64,000 bases of DNA, from positions 554,001 through 618,000 of the forward strand of contig CAJNDS010002757.1 in the NCBI GenBank assembly GCA_905221605.1, in the 5' to 3' direction. Made by a program: the position numbers and the translations under genes. The stretch comes from Symbiodinium natans (lineage: Eukaryota; Sar; Dinophyceae; Suessiales; Symbiodiniaceae). A model generated the notes under the pieces. That model worked only from the letters and a program-made list of their open reading frames with translations, had not been told where the DNA came from and searched no databases. This document shows, one piece after another, positions 9,187 to 19,361 of this stretch (its first letter is position 1; every line of letters starts with the position of its first letter).

Positions 9187-10373
9187 TGAGCTGCCGAAGG
9201 ACGGATAGCCCTAAACCCGAAACCTGAAAGCCCAAACCTGAAGCCCTTTGCAAGCTACCCCCGCTCCCGGCACCCCAAGTGGGCCTTATGTTTCTTGAAG
9301 CGGACGGTGCCGAGGTCGTGGGCGACAAACGCTTTGCTCATCCAACTCCTTTCTGGAGTCAACACACGGCGGCTTGGCTCGAGGTGTCAAAACCCTGAGC
9401 CCTAAACCTTAAACCCTAAGCCTTAAAAACCCCAACCCCCCAACCACACCACATAGGGGTGGGGGGGATGTAAACCAAACCTTAGGCCCTAAACCTACGA
9501 ACCGCGTGACAGCTTAGAAAGCCCAAACCCTAAACCCTAAACCCTACCACAACCGCACCATGGGGCCCTGCGCCTAAAGGGAGTATATCTCGGAGTTTAG
9601 AGGGCACCGCATGTCCTCATTCCCTATTCAGAACCAGCACTAAGTTGAGCGCGAAGCTGCGACATCCCAGATCCCACGCCCAAAGCCCTCGGCCGGAGCT
9701 TTGCAGTGCGGGGTTTTGGGTTGAAGCCCCAATACCTGAATGCCCTAAACTAGCCACAAAAGCCTGAAACCCTAGTTCAACATAAAGCGCCCTAAAGTTC
9801 TAGAATTTTAGGACCCTAGCAGTAAGACTGTAAAATTCTAGCAACTAAGCCCTGGTGGCTCTGCGCTGGGGGGGTATTGTTGCTAGCAGGCTCAGGTTCG
9901 ATACCCGGTCGGGGTTGTCCGGTTTGGGATTTAGCAACTGAAAGAATGCCGTGCCTAAGAATATGTATAGACGGTCTAGGATTTGGAGTCTAGAGCTACA
10001 GTCTAGTGTTGAGGGTTTGTGGAACAGAGATCGCACGACGGCTTTCTGTACGTAAGCCGTGAAACATCTAGTTTCCTTGTTTGGTTTGGCCAGCTGAACT
10101 TCAAACACACTACTGCCTCCTTGTGGCATGGGGCTACCCTGCCACAAACCCTAAACCCTAAGGTTTAGTTCGCAAGCCAGATTTAGGTCACCCGCCTGCT
10201 TTTTGCTTGCCAAGCCCCCCTCTGGGAGCCTCGCAGTTGTCTCTGATCTTGCTGCAGCTAAGGCAAAGTCAGGCCGGGGTGCCTGGGTTCAGGGTTTTAG
10301 GGTTTAGGGTTTAGGGTTTAGGGTTTAGAGTAATCAGGGTACTCCAACCGGCTTTCACCCCCTCGGGGTTCAG
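9187..10373. other. Unassigned, mostly degenerate CCCTAAA-type sequence
   Basis: An exon-like open segment at about 9256-9383 is readable in two frames (one gives VGLMFLEADGAEVVGDKRF), so I cannot choose. Short CCCTAAA runs are at 9525-9545, and a TTTAGGG run at 10290-10330. A tRNA-like segment at 9849-9915 is listed separately. Confidence 0.35.
9849..9915 (+). other. tRNA-like segment (possible tRNA pseudogene or SINE head)
   Basis: GGTTCGATACC at 9895-9905 matches an RNA polymerase III B box. TGGCTCTGCGCTGG at 9856-9869 resembles an A box. The flanking GCCCTGG (9849-9855) and TCGGGGT (9909-9915) can pair over seven positions including wobbles, as in an acceptor stem. The A-B spacing is about five bases short and I find no good anticodon stem, so it is not called a functional tRNA. 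Confidence 0.25.
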
Positions 10374-10419
10374 GATGTTGCGACTCGAAAACTCCGGGCA
10401 TTTGCAGCAAAGTGGGCAG
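10374..10419 (+). CDS. Candidate exon, unrecognised
   Basis: Acceptor GGTTCAG before 10374 and donor GTGGCTGC at 10420. One frame reads MLRLENSGHLQQSGQ. TTTAGGG precedes it, which is against the usual pattern, so support is modest. Confidence 0.25.
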
Positions 10420-10649
10420 GTGGCTGCGCAAAGCCGCGCGGTTCTCTGCACTGTGCTACTGTGCGGTACCACTGGAGCTAAACCCTCAAACCCAAACCCT
10501 GCACCCTGCGAAGCCCGAAAACCCCAACCCCAACCCCGAAAAGCCCCAACCCGCCAAACCCCCCAACATCCAAGGCCCCAAGCCGACGACCCAAATCCTC
10601 AAACCCCTGAACCCTGAACCCCCAAACGCCCCAACCCCCCGGACCCCGA

Positions 10650-10718
10650 ACCCTAAACCCTAAACCCTAAACCTTAAACCCTAAACCCTAAACCCTAAAC
10701 CCTAAACCCTAAACCCCC
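10650..10718. repeat. CCCTAAA array before an exon
   Basis: Ten tandem units, one of them CCTTAAA, ending eight bases before the acceptor of the exon at 10726. Confidence 0.95.
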
Positions 10719-10725
10719 CAAGCAG

Positions 10726-10822
10726 GCGCCACCTACGCGAAGAGCACGGCGCAGTGCACGAAGCCGCCACCTGCCGGGGCCATGCCCTACGGGCTGAGCG
10801 GGGCCTACGCCGGGAAGCCTGG
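10726..10822 (+). CDS. Exon of unrecognised plus-strand gene (10.7-18.8 kb)
   Basis: Acceptor CAAGCAG before 10726. The frame reads ATYAKSTAQCTKPPPAGAMP then YGLSGAYAGKP; donor GTTTCGGCG at 10823. The opposite strand is interrupted by stops. It is flanked by CCCTAAA on the left and TTTAGGG (10852-10960) on the right. Confidence 0.55.
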
Positions 10823-10851
10823 GTTTCGGCGAATGTGGGGGCATTGGGGGG

Positions 10852-10960
10852 GGGTTAGGGTTTAGGGTTTAGGGTTTAGGGTTGAGGGTTTAGGGTTTAG
10901 GGTTTAGGGTTTAGGGTTCAGGGTTCAGGGTTTAGGGTTCAGGGTTCAGGGTTTAGGGTG
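10852..10960. repeat. TTTAGGG array following an exon
   Basis: About 14 TTTAGGG-type units with TTCAGGG variants at the 5' end of the intron; the same intron ends with CCCTAAA at 11252-11290. Confidence 0.95.
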
Positions 10961-11306
10961 TAGAGAGGGGTTTGGGGGCGACTTGGGATTCCGACCTTCC
11001 TCCGGTTTACACCAGCTGGGTATTTGTAGGATGGGGTTCCACGCAATGGAATCCCGGTGTAGAACGGCCGCCTGAACCTCCGAAATGCCAAGCTGCAAGC
11101 CCCCAAGCAGCCTCAACACTGTGTGGCTTGCGGTTTTGGGTTGGGGAGGCCGGCGAAGACACCGCAACCCCAAAGCCCAAAGCCCAGGTCGTAACATCAT
11201 AAGCTCCGCGTGGGAGCCCCTTGAGGGCTTAGATTTTCTGACCCTCTCCCCTAACCCTAAACCCGAAACCCTAAACCCTAAACCCTAAAACCCCTCCCCC
11301 CCTCAG

Positions 11307-11396
11307 AATTTGCTAGCTTCGAGGTGTTGGCTTGTGTGACCTGGAGCCCGGATGGACTGGACAAGCTGGCGGCTGCCACGACGGCGGGCTCAGGGC
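11307..11396 (+). CDS. Exon of unrecognised plus-strand gene (10.7-18.8 kb)
   Basis: Polypyrimidine acceptor CCCCCCCTCAG before 11307. Reads FASFEVLACVTWSPDGLDKL then AAATTAGSG; donor GTTTAGG at 11397. The VTWSPDG string resembles a WD40 strand, but one exon is not enough to claim the fold. Confidence 0.55.
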
Positions 11397-12542
11397 GTTT
11401 AGGTTCTTGGGGTGTTTTTAGGGTTCTTTGGGGTTTTTAGGGTTTTTAGGGTTCTTAGGGGTTTTGAGGCATTTTAGTGTCATCAGGGTTTTTGAGGTTA
11501 TTATTTTCACCTTTTTTTTTCGGGTTGTGAGGGTTCAGGACAGGGTTCAGGGGTCAGGGCTTGCCTGATCCGGCCACTAGCCCTGAAACCCCAAGTGTCC
11601 CACTACGTAAGCCACCCTCGAACCCCTAAACTACACCTGGCACCCTGAACCCCAAAACCCAAAACCCAAAACCCTAAACCCTTGAGCCCGTAAGCTTCGA
11701 TACCTGAAAAAGGGCGCTGGAAGCCCCCTTAGCTGGCGAGTGAGCTTGCGCAGGTGACGGATGCCGAAATCGCAGAGCTGTGCCAGGCTGCCAGAAGCTC
11801 AGAACTCTTCGCCCCGGGCCCTACCCAAAATGCTAAACCCCTAAAGTCCCAAAACCCTGAAAACATGAAGCCCTGAACCCCAAAACCCGCCGAAGCCCTC
11901 AACCTGCAGGCGAGGCAAGTAAGCAGTAAGAGATCCCGCTGTGAAAACATTGCCTTCAATCCATTTTTTGGCAATTTCGTGCTAAAGCTGTCGCGTTGGG
12001 GAGAAGGGCATGCGGCACGTCCTTCGGCTGTAGCAGGCGGTGGGTGTGGGGCCTCGTGCCTAGGTAAACTTGCGTGGCTCGCTGGTGGGCTGGAGAAAAA
12101 CGAACCAAACCCCATAAACCTTCACCCCCTAAACCCCACATTCAAAACCCGCATGTTATGGAATATGAGTTTGGTTCTCATGGATTGCAAAACCCCTTTC
12201 TTACATGGCCATCAGGCTCACAAGGAGATGGGACTGCTGCTTGACCGTCTTGAAGAGACCCAGCCCTGATGCACTGAATTGAAATAGTAGCCCCTCCAAA
12301 AAATGTTTTAACCATTCTTGAATACAGTACCCCAAATACCCCTAAGCCTTAAACCCTAAACTCACCATACCCGAAACCCTAAACCGAGATCCCTATACCC
12401 CCAAACCCTCTATCCCTAAACCCTAAACCCTAAACCCTGAACGCCTTGCTTTTCTTTTTGTTCTTTTCCTTTTTGAACGGCCGAGGTCGGCGGGTCCTGC
12501 GGTTGGAGCTGCGGCTCCAAGCACTCGCCTCTCAATCTACAG
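11397..12542. other. Intronic or unassigned sequence
   Basis: G-rich TTTTAGGG-type text at 11400-11500, CCCAAAA/CCCTAAA at 11640-11690, a stretch with competing frames on both strands (11730-12260), and CCCTAAA at 12340-12440. No exon is clear. Confidence 0.35.
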
Positions 12543-12578
12543 GGCTGCGATGACCGCGGCAAGATCGAGGCGCGACGG
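12543..12578 (+). CDS. Candidate short exon
   Basis: Acceptor ATCTACAG before 12543, donor GTTTGG at 12579; reads GCDDRGKIEAR. A longer version starting near 12487 is also open. A G-tract and TTTAGGG-type sequence follow. Confidence 0.3.
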
Positions 12579-12841
12579 GTTTGGCGGTTTGGGGCCTTGG
12601 GGGCTTGGAAGTTTTTTTTTGGGGGGGGGGGGGTTTGAGGGTTTGGAGGTTTGAGGGGTTCATTGTGGGTTCAGGTCTAGGGTGTAGGGTAAAGGGTTTC
12701 CTGCCCGCCGTGGTTCATGGTGGGTCTCGGGTTTAAGGTTCAGGGTTGAGGGTTTCCCCTCTCTCCCTGTGGGTCGTGGTGGGTTTGGGACTAAGGGCTG
12801 CGCGGGCGGGAGCGCGGATGCATACAGGGGGATGTATGGTA

Positions 12842-12892
12842 GTTAGGGTTTAGGGTTTAGGGTTTAGGGTTTAGGGTTTAGGGTTTAGGGTT
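12842..12892. repeat. TTTAGGG array
   Basis: Seven tandem TTTAGGG units in G-rich orientation. Confidence 0.95.
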
Positions 12893-12972
12893 CTAAGGAA
12901 CTTCAACTATGTTACCATAATCAGGAATTCTGATCAGTCGCCACATGCCCCATAAGGTGGTAGCTGAGTCTT

Positions 12973-13080
12973 GAGTTCCTTGTCGGCAACCCACTTCGAC
13001 AACGTGTCTTTGGAAGACCTGGCCATAAGCTTCAACGGCAAGTTCCCCTTCTTCGCAAGGGCGCCCAACCGTGGCCTTTG
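12973..13080 (+). CDS. Candidate exon, boundaries uncertain
   Basis: One frame reads HFDNVSLEDLAISFNGKFPF then FARAPNRGLWLP, which is protein-like. Acceptor and donor are not obvious. The long CCCTAAA array at 13111 begins just downstream. Confidence 0.35.
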
Positions 13081-13110
13081 GCTCCCGAAACCCTACATCC
13101 CTTTGTCACT

Positions 13111-13280
13111 CCCTAAACCCTAAACCCTAAACCCTATATAAACCCTAAACCCTAAACCCTAAACCCTAAACCCTAAACCCTAAACCCTAAACCCTAAACC
13201 CTAAACCCTAAACCCTAAACCCTAAACCCTAAACCCTAAACCCTACACCCTAAACCCTAAACCCTAAACCCTAAACCCTG
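13111..13280. repeat. Long CCCTAAA array before an exon
   Basis: About 23 tandem CCCTAAA units with one CCCTATATAAA and one CCCTACA variant; ends about ten bases before the acceptor at 13290. Confidence 0.97.
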
Positions 13281-13290
13281 GAATTTGCAG

Positions 13291-13353
13291 AGGTCACCAA
13301 GACATCCTTTGCCGGGAAGAGCTACCAGAGTGCCGACTTCAAGGGCAAAGCGC
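13291..13353 (+). CDS. Exon of unrecognised plus-strand gene (10.7-18.8 kb)
   Basis: Acceptor AATTTGCAG before 13291. Reads VTKTSFAGKSYQSADFKGKA; donor GTGCCTC at 13354. The frame is unambiguous and the sequence is protein-like. Confidence 0.55.
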
Positions 13354-13799
13354 GTGCCTCAGCGTGCCCTGGAGCGCTGCTCTCGACACCTCCTGTGCGC
13401 TGGAGTTGCAATCCACTCGCCCAAGGCTCAGCCCCTCCCCCCTAACATTTCTCACGGATCATTTCTTCTATTCTCGTTACAGAATCTATGAAGCATGGGT
13501 GGAAGGTGTTAAGCAAGGGGGGGAGATTAACATGCAAGGGAGGGGAGGACAGTAGCCGTCCAGTTCGCTTTCGCTTGTAGCCAAGTCTGAGGTGACCTTG
13601 CGGCAGTGTACTGAGGTGCGACCGCCGGGAGGGTTTAGGACCTAAAGCCTAAACCCCTACGGTGGGTTGAGGACGTTGAGCTGGAGCCTCCTAGGAGACA
13701 TCGAGAAGTCCCGTTTTCCAACCTAAAACTAAGCCTTAAGGCCCCCCAATGCAGGGTTTAGGTGCTTTGGCGAACCCTATGCAGCCTGAAGCAGTGCAG
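13354..13799. other. Probable intron
   Basis: Only weak telomere-like text (13625-13665). Phases of the flanking exons do not join directly, so a small exon may be hidden here; a possible one near 13593-13616 reads VTLRQCTE. Confidence 0.3.
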
Positions 13800-13870
13800 G
13801 TCGATGAGAACGGCGAGTGTGTCACCAGTGAGAGCCCCTTCTCGCAGTGGCAGTGCCGGACGCTCAGTCA
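13800..13870 (+). CDS. Exon of unrecognised plus-strand gene (10.7-18.8 kb)
   Basis: Acceptor AGTGCAG before 13800. Reads VDENGECVTSESPFSQWQC then RTLS; donor GTACTGC at 13871. The two leftover bases fit the single leading base of the exon at 14640, giving a phase-consistent junction. Confidence 0.55.
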
Positions 13871-14639
13871 GTACTGCTTCCCCCTAAACCTTACGCAGGG
13901 TGTAGGGTTTAGGGCTTGAGGCTTAGGATGTAGGACCGGGACTCATTTTGAGCGCTTAGGATCTCGGACTCGGGGTTGATGTCCTCAGCCTTAGGTTATT
14001 TCCCAAGACCCAGACACAATGGCGCGCATCCCGAGCAGGCCACAACTGCAAGTACAATCCCAACGAAATCGAGCAGGACTCTCCCGTCTGTCTGCCGAGG
14101 GCTGAACATCTGTCCGCCTTATGTAAATGATGGAGGATGCATCTGCAGGGCGGCGTGAGATACATGGGTGGTTTGCACTGAGGGAGCAGTTAAAGCCCGA
14201 AACCCTAGAATCCTGGAGGCCCTGCCACCACCCTTCTTTCCCCAACAATCTCCATGATGGCCCAAAATCTAAGCCCTAAGCCCTGACGCTCTAAGCCCCC
14301 GAAACGCGAGACCGCAAGCCCAAGTTCCCAAAACCATAATGCCCAAAACCCTAAAAACTCAACCAAAAAGCCCCCAACGCCCCCAAAGCCCCCATAAGCC
14401 CCCAAAAAGCCCCTAAAGCCCCTAAAGCCCCTAAACAGCCCCAAAAAGCCCCTAATGCCCTAAAGGGCTCAAAGCCCCAAAGAAGCCCGCAAAAACCCCC
14501 CTAAAAACCGCCTTAAAGCCCCCAAAAAGCCCCCAAAAAGGCCTCAAAGCCCCCAAAGAAAGCCTTAAATGCTTATAAGCCATAAAAAAGCCCAAGAGGA
14601 CGCCGAAGCCCCCAAAAAGCCCCCAAGAAAGCCCCCAAG
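13871..14639. other. Probable intron with CCCTAAAGCC-type repeats
   Basis: Starts with GTAC and a short TTTAGGG run (13900-13930). From 14260 it is a diffuse CCCCTAAAGCC/CCCCAAAAAGCC repeat up to the next exon. Competing frames at 13960-14165 are not convincing. Confidence 0.4.
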
Positions 14640-14726
14640 AGAGGACTCCTTCCGCCGTCTCCAGATCATCCCGGGCCTTCCTGGGCTGCCGGACGACATG
14701 TCGATCCCGGGCGCACCGCCCAGGGG
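14640..14726 (+). CDS. Exon of unrecognised plus-strand gene (10.7-18.8 kb)
   Basis: Acceptor CCCCCAAG before 14640; reads EDSFRRLQIIPGLPGLPDDM then SIPGAPPR. The donor GTTGGGG at 14727 follows a G run, then a long TTTAGGG-type block. Joins in phase to the exon at 13800. Confidence 0.55.
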
Positions 14727-14727
14727 G

Positions 14728-15511
14728 TTGGGGCTTTAGGTTTGAGGGTTTAGGGGGTTTGGGGTTTAGGGTTTAGGTTTTAGGGTTCCGGGTTTCGGGT
14801 CTAGGGGGTTTAGGGTTTAGGGTTTAGGGGGTTTAGGGTTTAGGGTTTAGGGTTAGTTAGGGGGTTTAAGGATGTAGGGTTTAGGGTTTACTTAGGGTTT
14901 ATGGTTGGGGGGTTTAGGGTTTAGGGTTAGGTTTCTTTTTTTAAGGTTTAGGGTTTAAGGTTCAGGGTTTACAGGGGTTGATTTGAAAATGGTTTGTAAT
15001 TTATGGTACCCCCTAATCCCTATGTCATCCTTCTAAAGCCCCTAAAAATTTGAGTTTTGCAGGGCCCCAAAACCTACCCTAGTTTAGGGTTCAGCATTAG
15101 GGATTTAGGGCTTTTGGGGATTCAGGCTTTGGGGTCTTGGGGCGTAGGGTTTTAGCCTTTAGGGTTTGGGGATTTAGAATATAGGGTTTGGGCTTTCGTA
15201 GTTTCTAGGGATCAGAGTTTCGAGCGTTGGGGGCCCTTAGGGCCCTTAGGGCTTGCGTTTTAGGGTTTAGGGTTTAGGGTTTAGGGTTTAGGGTTTAAGG
15301 CTTAGGGATCTTTTGCGTTCTTGGGGCCTTTAGTTCTTGAGGGAGGTTGGTGGGGGTTCGAGCCTCTTGGGATTTAGAGGTTTGGGGGTTGGGGTCGTTG
15401 TTTCGGGTTTAGGGTTCGAGGTTATAGGTGTATCTAGTGGTCTTGAGAAGGAGTTGTAGGACGCCGGCTAGGTCCCACCTGGGTTTTTGTGGGGTGTCCT
15501 GCTCATGCCAG
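14728..15511. repeat. Long degenerate TTTAGGG intronic block
   Basis: TTTAGGG and TTTAGGGG forms dominate 14730-14960 and 15240-15300, all G-rich on the plus strand, with little C-rich counterpart before the next exon. Confidence 0.8.
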
Positions 15512-15590
15512 GCATCGGTGGCATCGGAGGGGGCGGCATCCCCATTGACGGTGATATCCCGTCAGGATTGCCCGGAGGCGGGGAGAAGGA
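15512..15590 (+). CDS. Gly/Pro-rich exon of the 10.7-18.8 kb gene
   Basis: Acceptor ATGCCAG before 15512; reads IGGIGGGGIPIDGDIPSGLP then GGGEK; donor GTCAGAG at 15591. Low-complexity glycine-rich, like the Gly/Pro-rich exon before it. Confidence 0.45.
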
Positions 15591-15769
15591 GTCAGAGCTG
15601 AACCCCAGACCGCACCCCGAATGTAGAGGTCAGGGTTTAAGGTATATTTTTTTTTTATCCCGAATGTAGAGTTCAGGGTTTAGGGTTAGAGTGGGTGGAG
15701 TTTTGGAGTTTGTGGGCGGCCGGTGCTTCAGGACTTGGCGGCTTACCTGCGAGACTTGGGAGTCTAGCA

Positions 15770-15878
15770 AATCATAACAATAATGGTAATAATAGTAATC
15801 ATGATAAGATTACTAATCGTATAAACAAGAACAATATTAAGTGCACTAATAGTAAATAGTAATAATAATTTCGAAACA
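15770..15878. repeat. AT-rich TAA-type microsatellite
   Basis: A cluster of AATAAT/AGTAAT triplets in GC-rich surroundings, ending just before the acceptor at 15888; comparable to 6640-6732. Confidence 0.8.
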
Positions 15879-15888
15879 GTGCGCGCAG

Positions 15889-15974
15889 GCTCTTTGTCGG
15901 ACGAAGATTCCAAGAGCTCGTACATCTACACCTCACTGCCCTGGCCTGATGGGACGGGATGGAACAGGAGCATG
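15889..15974 (+). CDS. Exon of unrecognised plus-strand gene (10.7-18.8 kb)
   Basis: Acceptor GCGCGCAG before 15889. Reads SLSDEDSKSSYIYTSLPWPD then GTGWNRSM; donor GTGTGTT at 15975. Good protein-like composition. Confidence 0.5.
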
Positions 15975-17251
15975 GTGTGTTTTCTGGAACGTGGCTTGTA
16001 GTTCCGGCAATCAGAGCACAGAGAGGGAGCTGCCCCTGGAAAGATAGTAAAATCAGAACAGGGAGATGCTGGCCGCTGGCCGATCATTTTTGGTTGGATA
16101 ATCATCCTTCAGTCTCTGCACCCTAAAACCCCTAGTTTTGTAGGGAGGCTGTCTGGCCGGGCATTCAGTCAGGGAGCTCTGTGTGCTGGCCGCATGGGCA
16201 GTGGCTGACATGCCGATGGTCAGAAGATTTAGCATCAGCAGTTGCCAGAAGGGGGTTTCCGAACAGTAGGGGTCCCCTTATTGGGGTTCTTATACGAAGG
16301 GAGCCCTACTATTTGGGGATCTATATTGTGGGTCCCCTCCATAACTCAACCTTCATGGGATGATCCCCGCGTCCTGAGACAAGTCCCCGAAGCAGATTAG
16401 AGACGGTTGTCAAAAGTTCCTCTGCTGCTAATGTACCATAATGTATCTCATTCCGGCCGGGGTTGGGCAACCTAAACGTGAACCGAAGCCCTCGGACAAT
16501 CCCAGAGACTGGTTTAGGGTTTAGGGTGTTTTGGGTGTTCAGGTTGTTTAGGGGTTGCGGGGGTTCAGGGTCTATAGGTTGTAATGTTCGTGATGCACGT
16601 GCCCTTGCCCAAACCTCGCCAATACCCTCACCCCTGAACCCTGCATGCCACATAGCTCAGCCACGTCCCATGTAGCTCGGCTCAACCAAGGCTCACGAAA
16701 ATAATCAGGCACTAAGTCCCTAAATGCCCTAATCCCGAAGCCTACACCCGAACCCGACCTAAGCCTTAGTTTAGGGTTTTGGGTTTAGGGTTTAGGGTTT
16801 AGGGTTCTTAGGCCCTAAACCCGAAGCCCCGAACTCCAAGCCTTCGAGCCTTGAGCCCAACCTTCTAAACCCCCAAACCCTCCTAAGGCCGAAGATCGAG
16901 GTGTCGGTGACTGGACTAGGCTCGGCTGCGGCTTCTTACAGATCGGCTTTGAGGGGCTTTTAGGTTTTAGGGTTTGGGGTTTGGGGTTTAGGTTTGTTTC
17001 TTTGAGGCCCTTCGTGGATTTTAAAAGTTGGAGTTTGGGGGTTCAGGGTTTCGGGCTTAGAGGCTTTCGAAAGTTGGGGTCTACTGAATCCCTCGAAACC
17101 CCAAAAGGTACCCTAAACCCTAAACCCTAAACCCTAAACCCTAAACCCTAAACCCTAAACCCTAAACCCTAAACCCTAAACCCTAAACCCTAAACCCTAA
17201 ACCCTAAACCCTAAACCCTAAACCCTAAAAGGCCCCTAAGCTCTGGACCAG
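15975..17251. other. Probable intron or unassigned sequence
   Basis: Holds a possible degenerate inverted-repeat element (16262-16345), short TTTAGGG runs (16510-16530, 16775-16810, 16965-17000) and the long CCCTAAA array at 17107. No exon recognised. Confidence 0.4.
17107..17230. repeat. CCCTAAA array before an exon
   Basis: About 17 perfect CCCTAAA units ending about 20 bp before the acceptor of the exon at 17252. Confidence 0.97.
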
Positions 17252-17328
17252 GTGCGCCGGATGATGACAGCATCCTCTCTCAGCCGGGTGTGGTCATCTT
17301 CGAGTCTTCCGAGACTCGCCAGCGCAGG
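17252..17328 (+). CDS. Exon of unrecognised plus-strand gene (10.7-18.8 kb)
   Basis: Acceptor TGGACCAG before 17252. Reads APDDDSILSQPGVVIFESSE then TRQR. The donor at 17329 is GTTTAGGG, the first unit of a telomere-like array that continues to about 17405. A textbook example of the window's exon pattern. Confidence 0.6.
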
Positions 17329-17405
17329 GTTTAGGGTTTAGGGTTTGGGGTTTAGGGTTTAGGGTTTAGGGTTTCGGGTTTAGGGTTTAGGGTTTAGGGT
17401 TTAGG
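17329..17405. repeat. TTTAGGG array at intron 5' end
   Basis: About ten TTTAGGG-type units (with TTTGGGG and TTTCGGG variants) starting exactly at the predicted splice donor. Confidence 0.95.
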
Positions 17406-18444
17406 GCTTCGAGGTTTTTTTTTGAGGCTCCGGGTTAGCAAAACGGACTTTGTAGTGCTTCAGGTGGTCTAGGTTGCTAGAAGTTCGGGTTTAGAGTGCT
17501 TGGGTCGAGGGAGTAGGGCCTAGCCCATCTGTGTCTCTTCGGAAATGTTTAGAGTCCCAGGTTGCAGTAGATTGTCATGGGCTGGTGGATATGGGGTGCG
17601 TGGATGTTCAAACTTATGGTGCCCTTCACGGCCGAAACGCTCGAACAGAGACCTTGAAAGCAATGCCCTGTGTGTCAAAACAGGCGATGAAGTCTGGGCT
17701 CTTGTTACGGAACCTGAAAAAAGTTACCATAGTAGGGTCCTTAAAGCGCTCTAAAGCCCTAAAGCCCTAAAGCCCTAACTCCCTAAATCCAGTTACCAGA
17801 GTAGGGTTACGCGGTTACACCATGGTAAGTTCAAGGTCAAAAGTGTAGTTGACGTTCAACCCCAAGCCCCAGACCCCAAGCCCGAGGCCTGAAGCCTTCG
17901 CACCCCCAAAGCCCCCAGCCCTTAAAGCGCTCGAAAGCCCGAATCCCAAGCTCCCTAAGGCCTAGAGGCCAAGACCCTCCCTCCTTGCAGCCGAGGAGAA
18001 GACCCCTGGCTCGTGGCAGCCCCTCTATCAGGCAGTTCAGGGTCTGAGTGTGAGCATTTTCCGGGGTTGGGGTCGGGGCTATGTCGGGGTATAACCAGCT
18101 TGGCATGTAGGTTTCATTGTGTGGGCCTTAGGGGTTTGAGTTTAGGCGCTCCAGAGCGTTGCATACAGCGCCCAACCGAGAAATGACCCGTAGTAAACCC
18201 TAAGCTTCCGAGAACCACCCTTGACCCTTATAACCCTTGAGAAGACGCGCTTGACACCCTCAAAGTCTCTCGGAGCGCCCCGAATGCCTTACAATCTTGA
18301 AGGCCTAACCCTTTCCCCCCGCGGAGCTTCAGGGCTTAAGCTTTTGGGGTACAGGGCTTCGGGATTCTCGCCATAAACCCTGCTTAAGCCCTAAGTAGAG
18401 ACCCTGGACCCTAAAGCTGCAAGAGTCCTCAACCCCTCTGCGAG
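17406..18444. other. Intronic or unassigned sequence
   Basis: Competing frames at 17530-17770. A direct repeat, AGTTACCATAGTAGGG-like, at about 17723 and 17792 flanks a short CCCTAAAG run. No exon supported. Confidence 0.3.
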
Positions 18445-18511
18445 GCCTACGTGAAGACGCGCCCGCCGGTCGCGGTCGACCCCGCCGGACAGCCGCTCTC
18501 AGGCCCCCCGA
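18445..18511 (+). CDS. Exon of unrecognised plus-strand gene (10.7-18.8 kb)
   Basis: Acceptor CTGCGAG before 18445; reads AYVKTRPPVAVDPAGQPLSG then PP; donor GTCGTCG at 18512. A CCCTAAA run (18540-18582) follows, unusually on the right. Confidence 0.45.
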
Positions 18512-18539
18512 GTCGTCGAAGCCCATGAAGCCCATGAAC

Positions 18540-18582
18540 CCCCTAAACCCTAAACCCTAAACCCTAAACCCTAAACCCTAAA
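18540..18582. repeat. CCCTAAA array
   Basis: Six tandem CCCTAAA units. Confidence 0.95.
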
Positions 18583-18721
18583 CCCCTGCGCTCCTCTGCC
18601 CAGGAGGCCAGCTTCGGCTGTTATGTCGCTCTCTTTACACAGCTATGGGAGGCCCTAAAGCCCGACCGCCCCCCCAAAACCCAAACGCCCAAAGGGCCCA
18701 GCTGAGTGAAAACCGCTGCAG

Positions 18722-18771
18722 GGCCCACCGATGACGAGGAGGAGGACTACGAGGAGCCTTCGGACCTGTGA
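18722..18771 (+). CDS. Acidic terminal exon of the 10.7-18.8 kb gene
   Basis: Acceptor CGCTGCAG before 18722; reads PTDDEEEDYEEPSDL and ends in TGA at 18769-18771. A strongly acidic tail is a common C-terminus. This gives the most likely 3' end for the plus-strand exon series to the left. Confidence 0.5.
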
Positions 18772-19261
18772 ACACGACCCCCATGAGCATGGAACTAAAG
18801 GGTTTAGGGTTTAGGGTTTAGCGTTTAGGGTTTAGGGGCCTACAGCCCTCAGACCCCCCCCCCCCCCCCCCCAAAAAAAAAGAACTCCCCAACATCCCTG
18901 AGCCCAAACATCCAGGAGCAGGGCCCAACCCAGAACAGCGTCAGCTTGCACCGGATGCACCTCCGCCAGGGTAACAGGCGGGGAGTCGGCGCCCGCGCGG
19001 CCTAAGACAGAGACAGATCCTGGGTTTGGGCCTCGGCCCCGCTAGAAACAGACCCCGAAAACCCCAAAACCAGACAACCCTGAGACCCTGAACAGTCTCC
19101 AGAAGTCTTACACCAGACCCTAAACCCTAAACCCTAAACCCTAAACCCTAAACCCTAAACCCTAAACCCTAAGCCCTAAGCCCTAAACCCTAAACCCTAA
19201 ACCCTAAACCCTAAACCCTAAACCCCAAACCCCAAACCCCAAACCCCAAAACCCCAGCCAG
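18772..19261. other. Intergenic or intronic sequence with C-tract and CCCTAAA array
   Basis: A short TTTAGGG run (18796-18838), a run of about 18 C followed by A9 (18858-18885), then CCCTAAA to CCCCAAA from 19116 to 19252. A fragment at 18940-19010 shows no clear coding. Confidence 0.5.
19116..19252. repeat. CCCTAAA array before an exon
   Basis: About 18 units, including CCCTAAG and, at the right end, CCCCAAA variants; nine bases before the acceptor of the exon at 19262. Confidence 0.95.
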
Positions 19262-19361
19262 GCTCACTATGGAGCCCACCTGGTGCTTCGGCAAGCAGGG
19301 GCCCTTATACCTGGTCGCGTGCGCGGTGAACAGCTCCATCTACCAAATGGAGGCCCAGGGG
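19262..19361 (+). CDS. Exon, unrecognised, possibly with start codon
   Basis: Acceptor CCAGCCAG before 19262. Reads MEPTWCFGKQGPLYLVACAV then NSSIYQMEAQ, with an ATG at 19269 in frame. The donor at 19362 is GTTTAGGG. Flanked by CCCTAAA and TTTAGGG like other exons. Confidence 0.5.
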
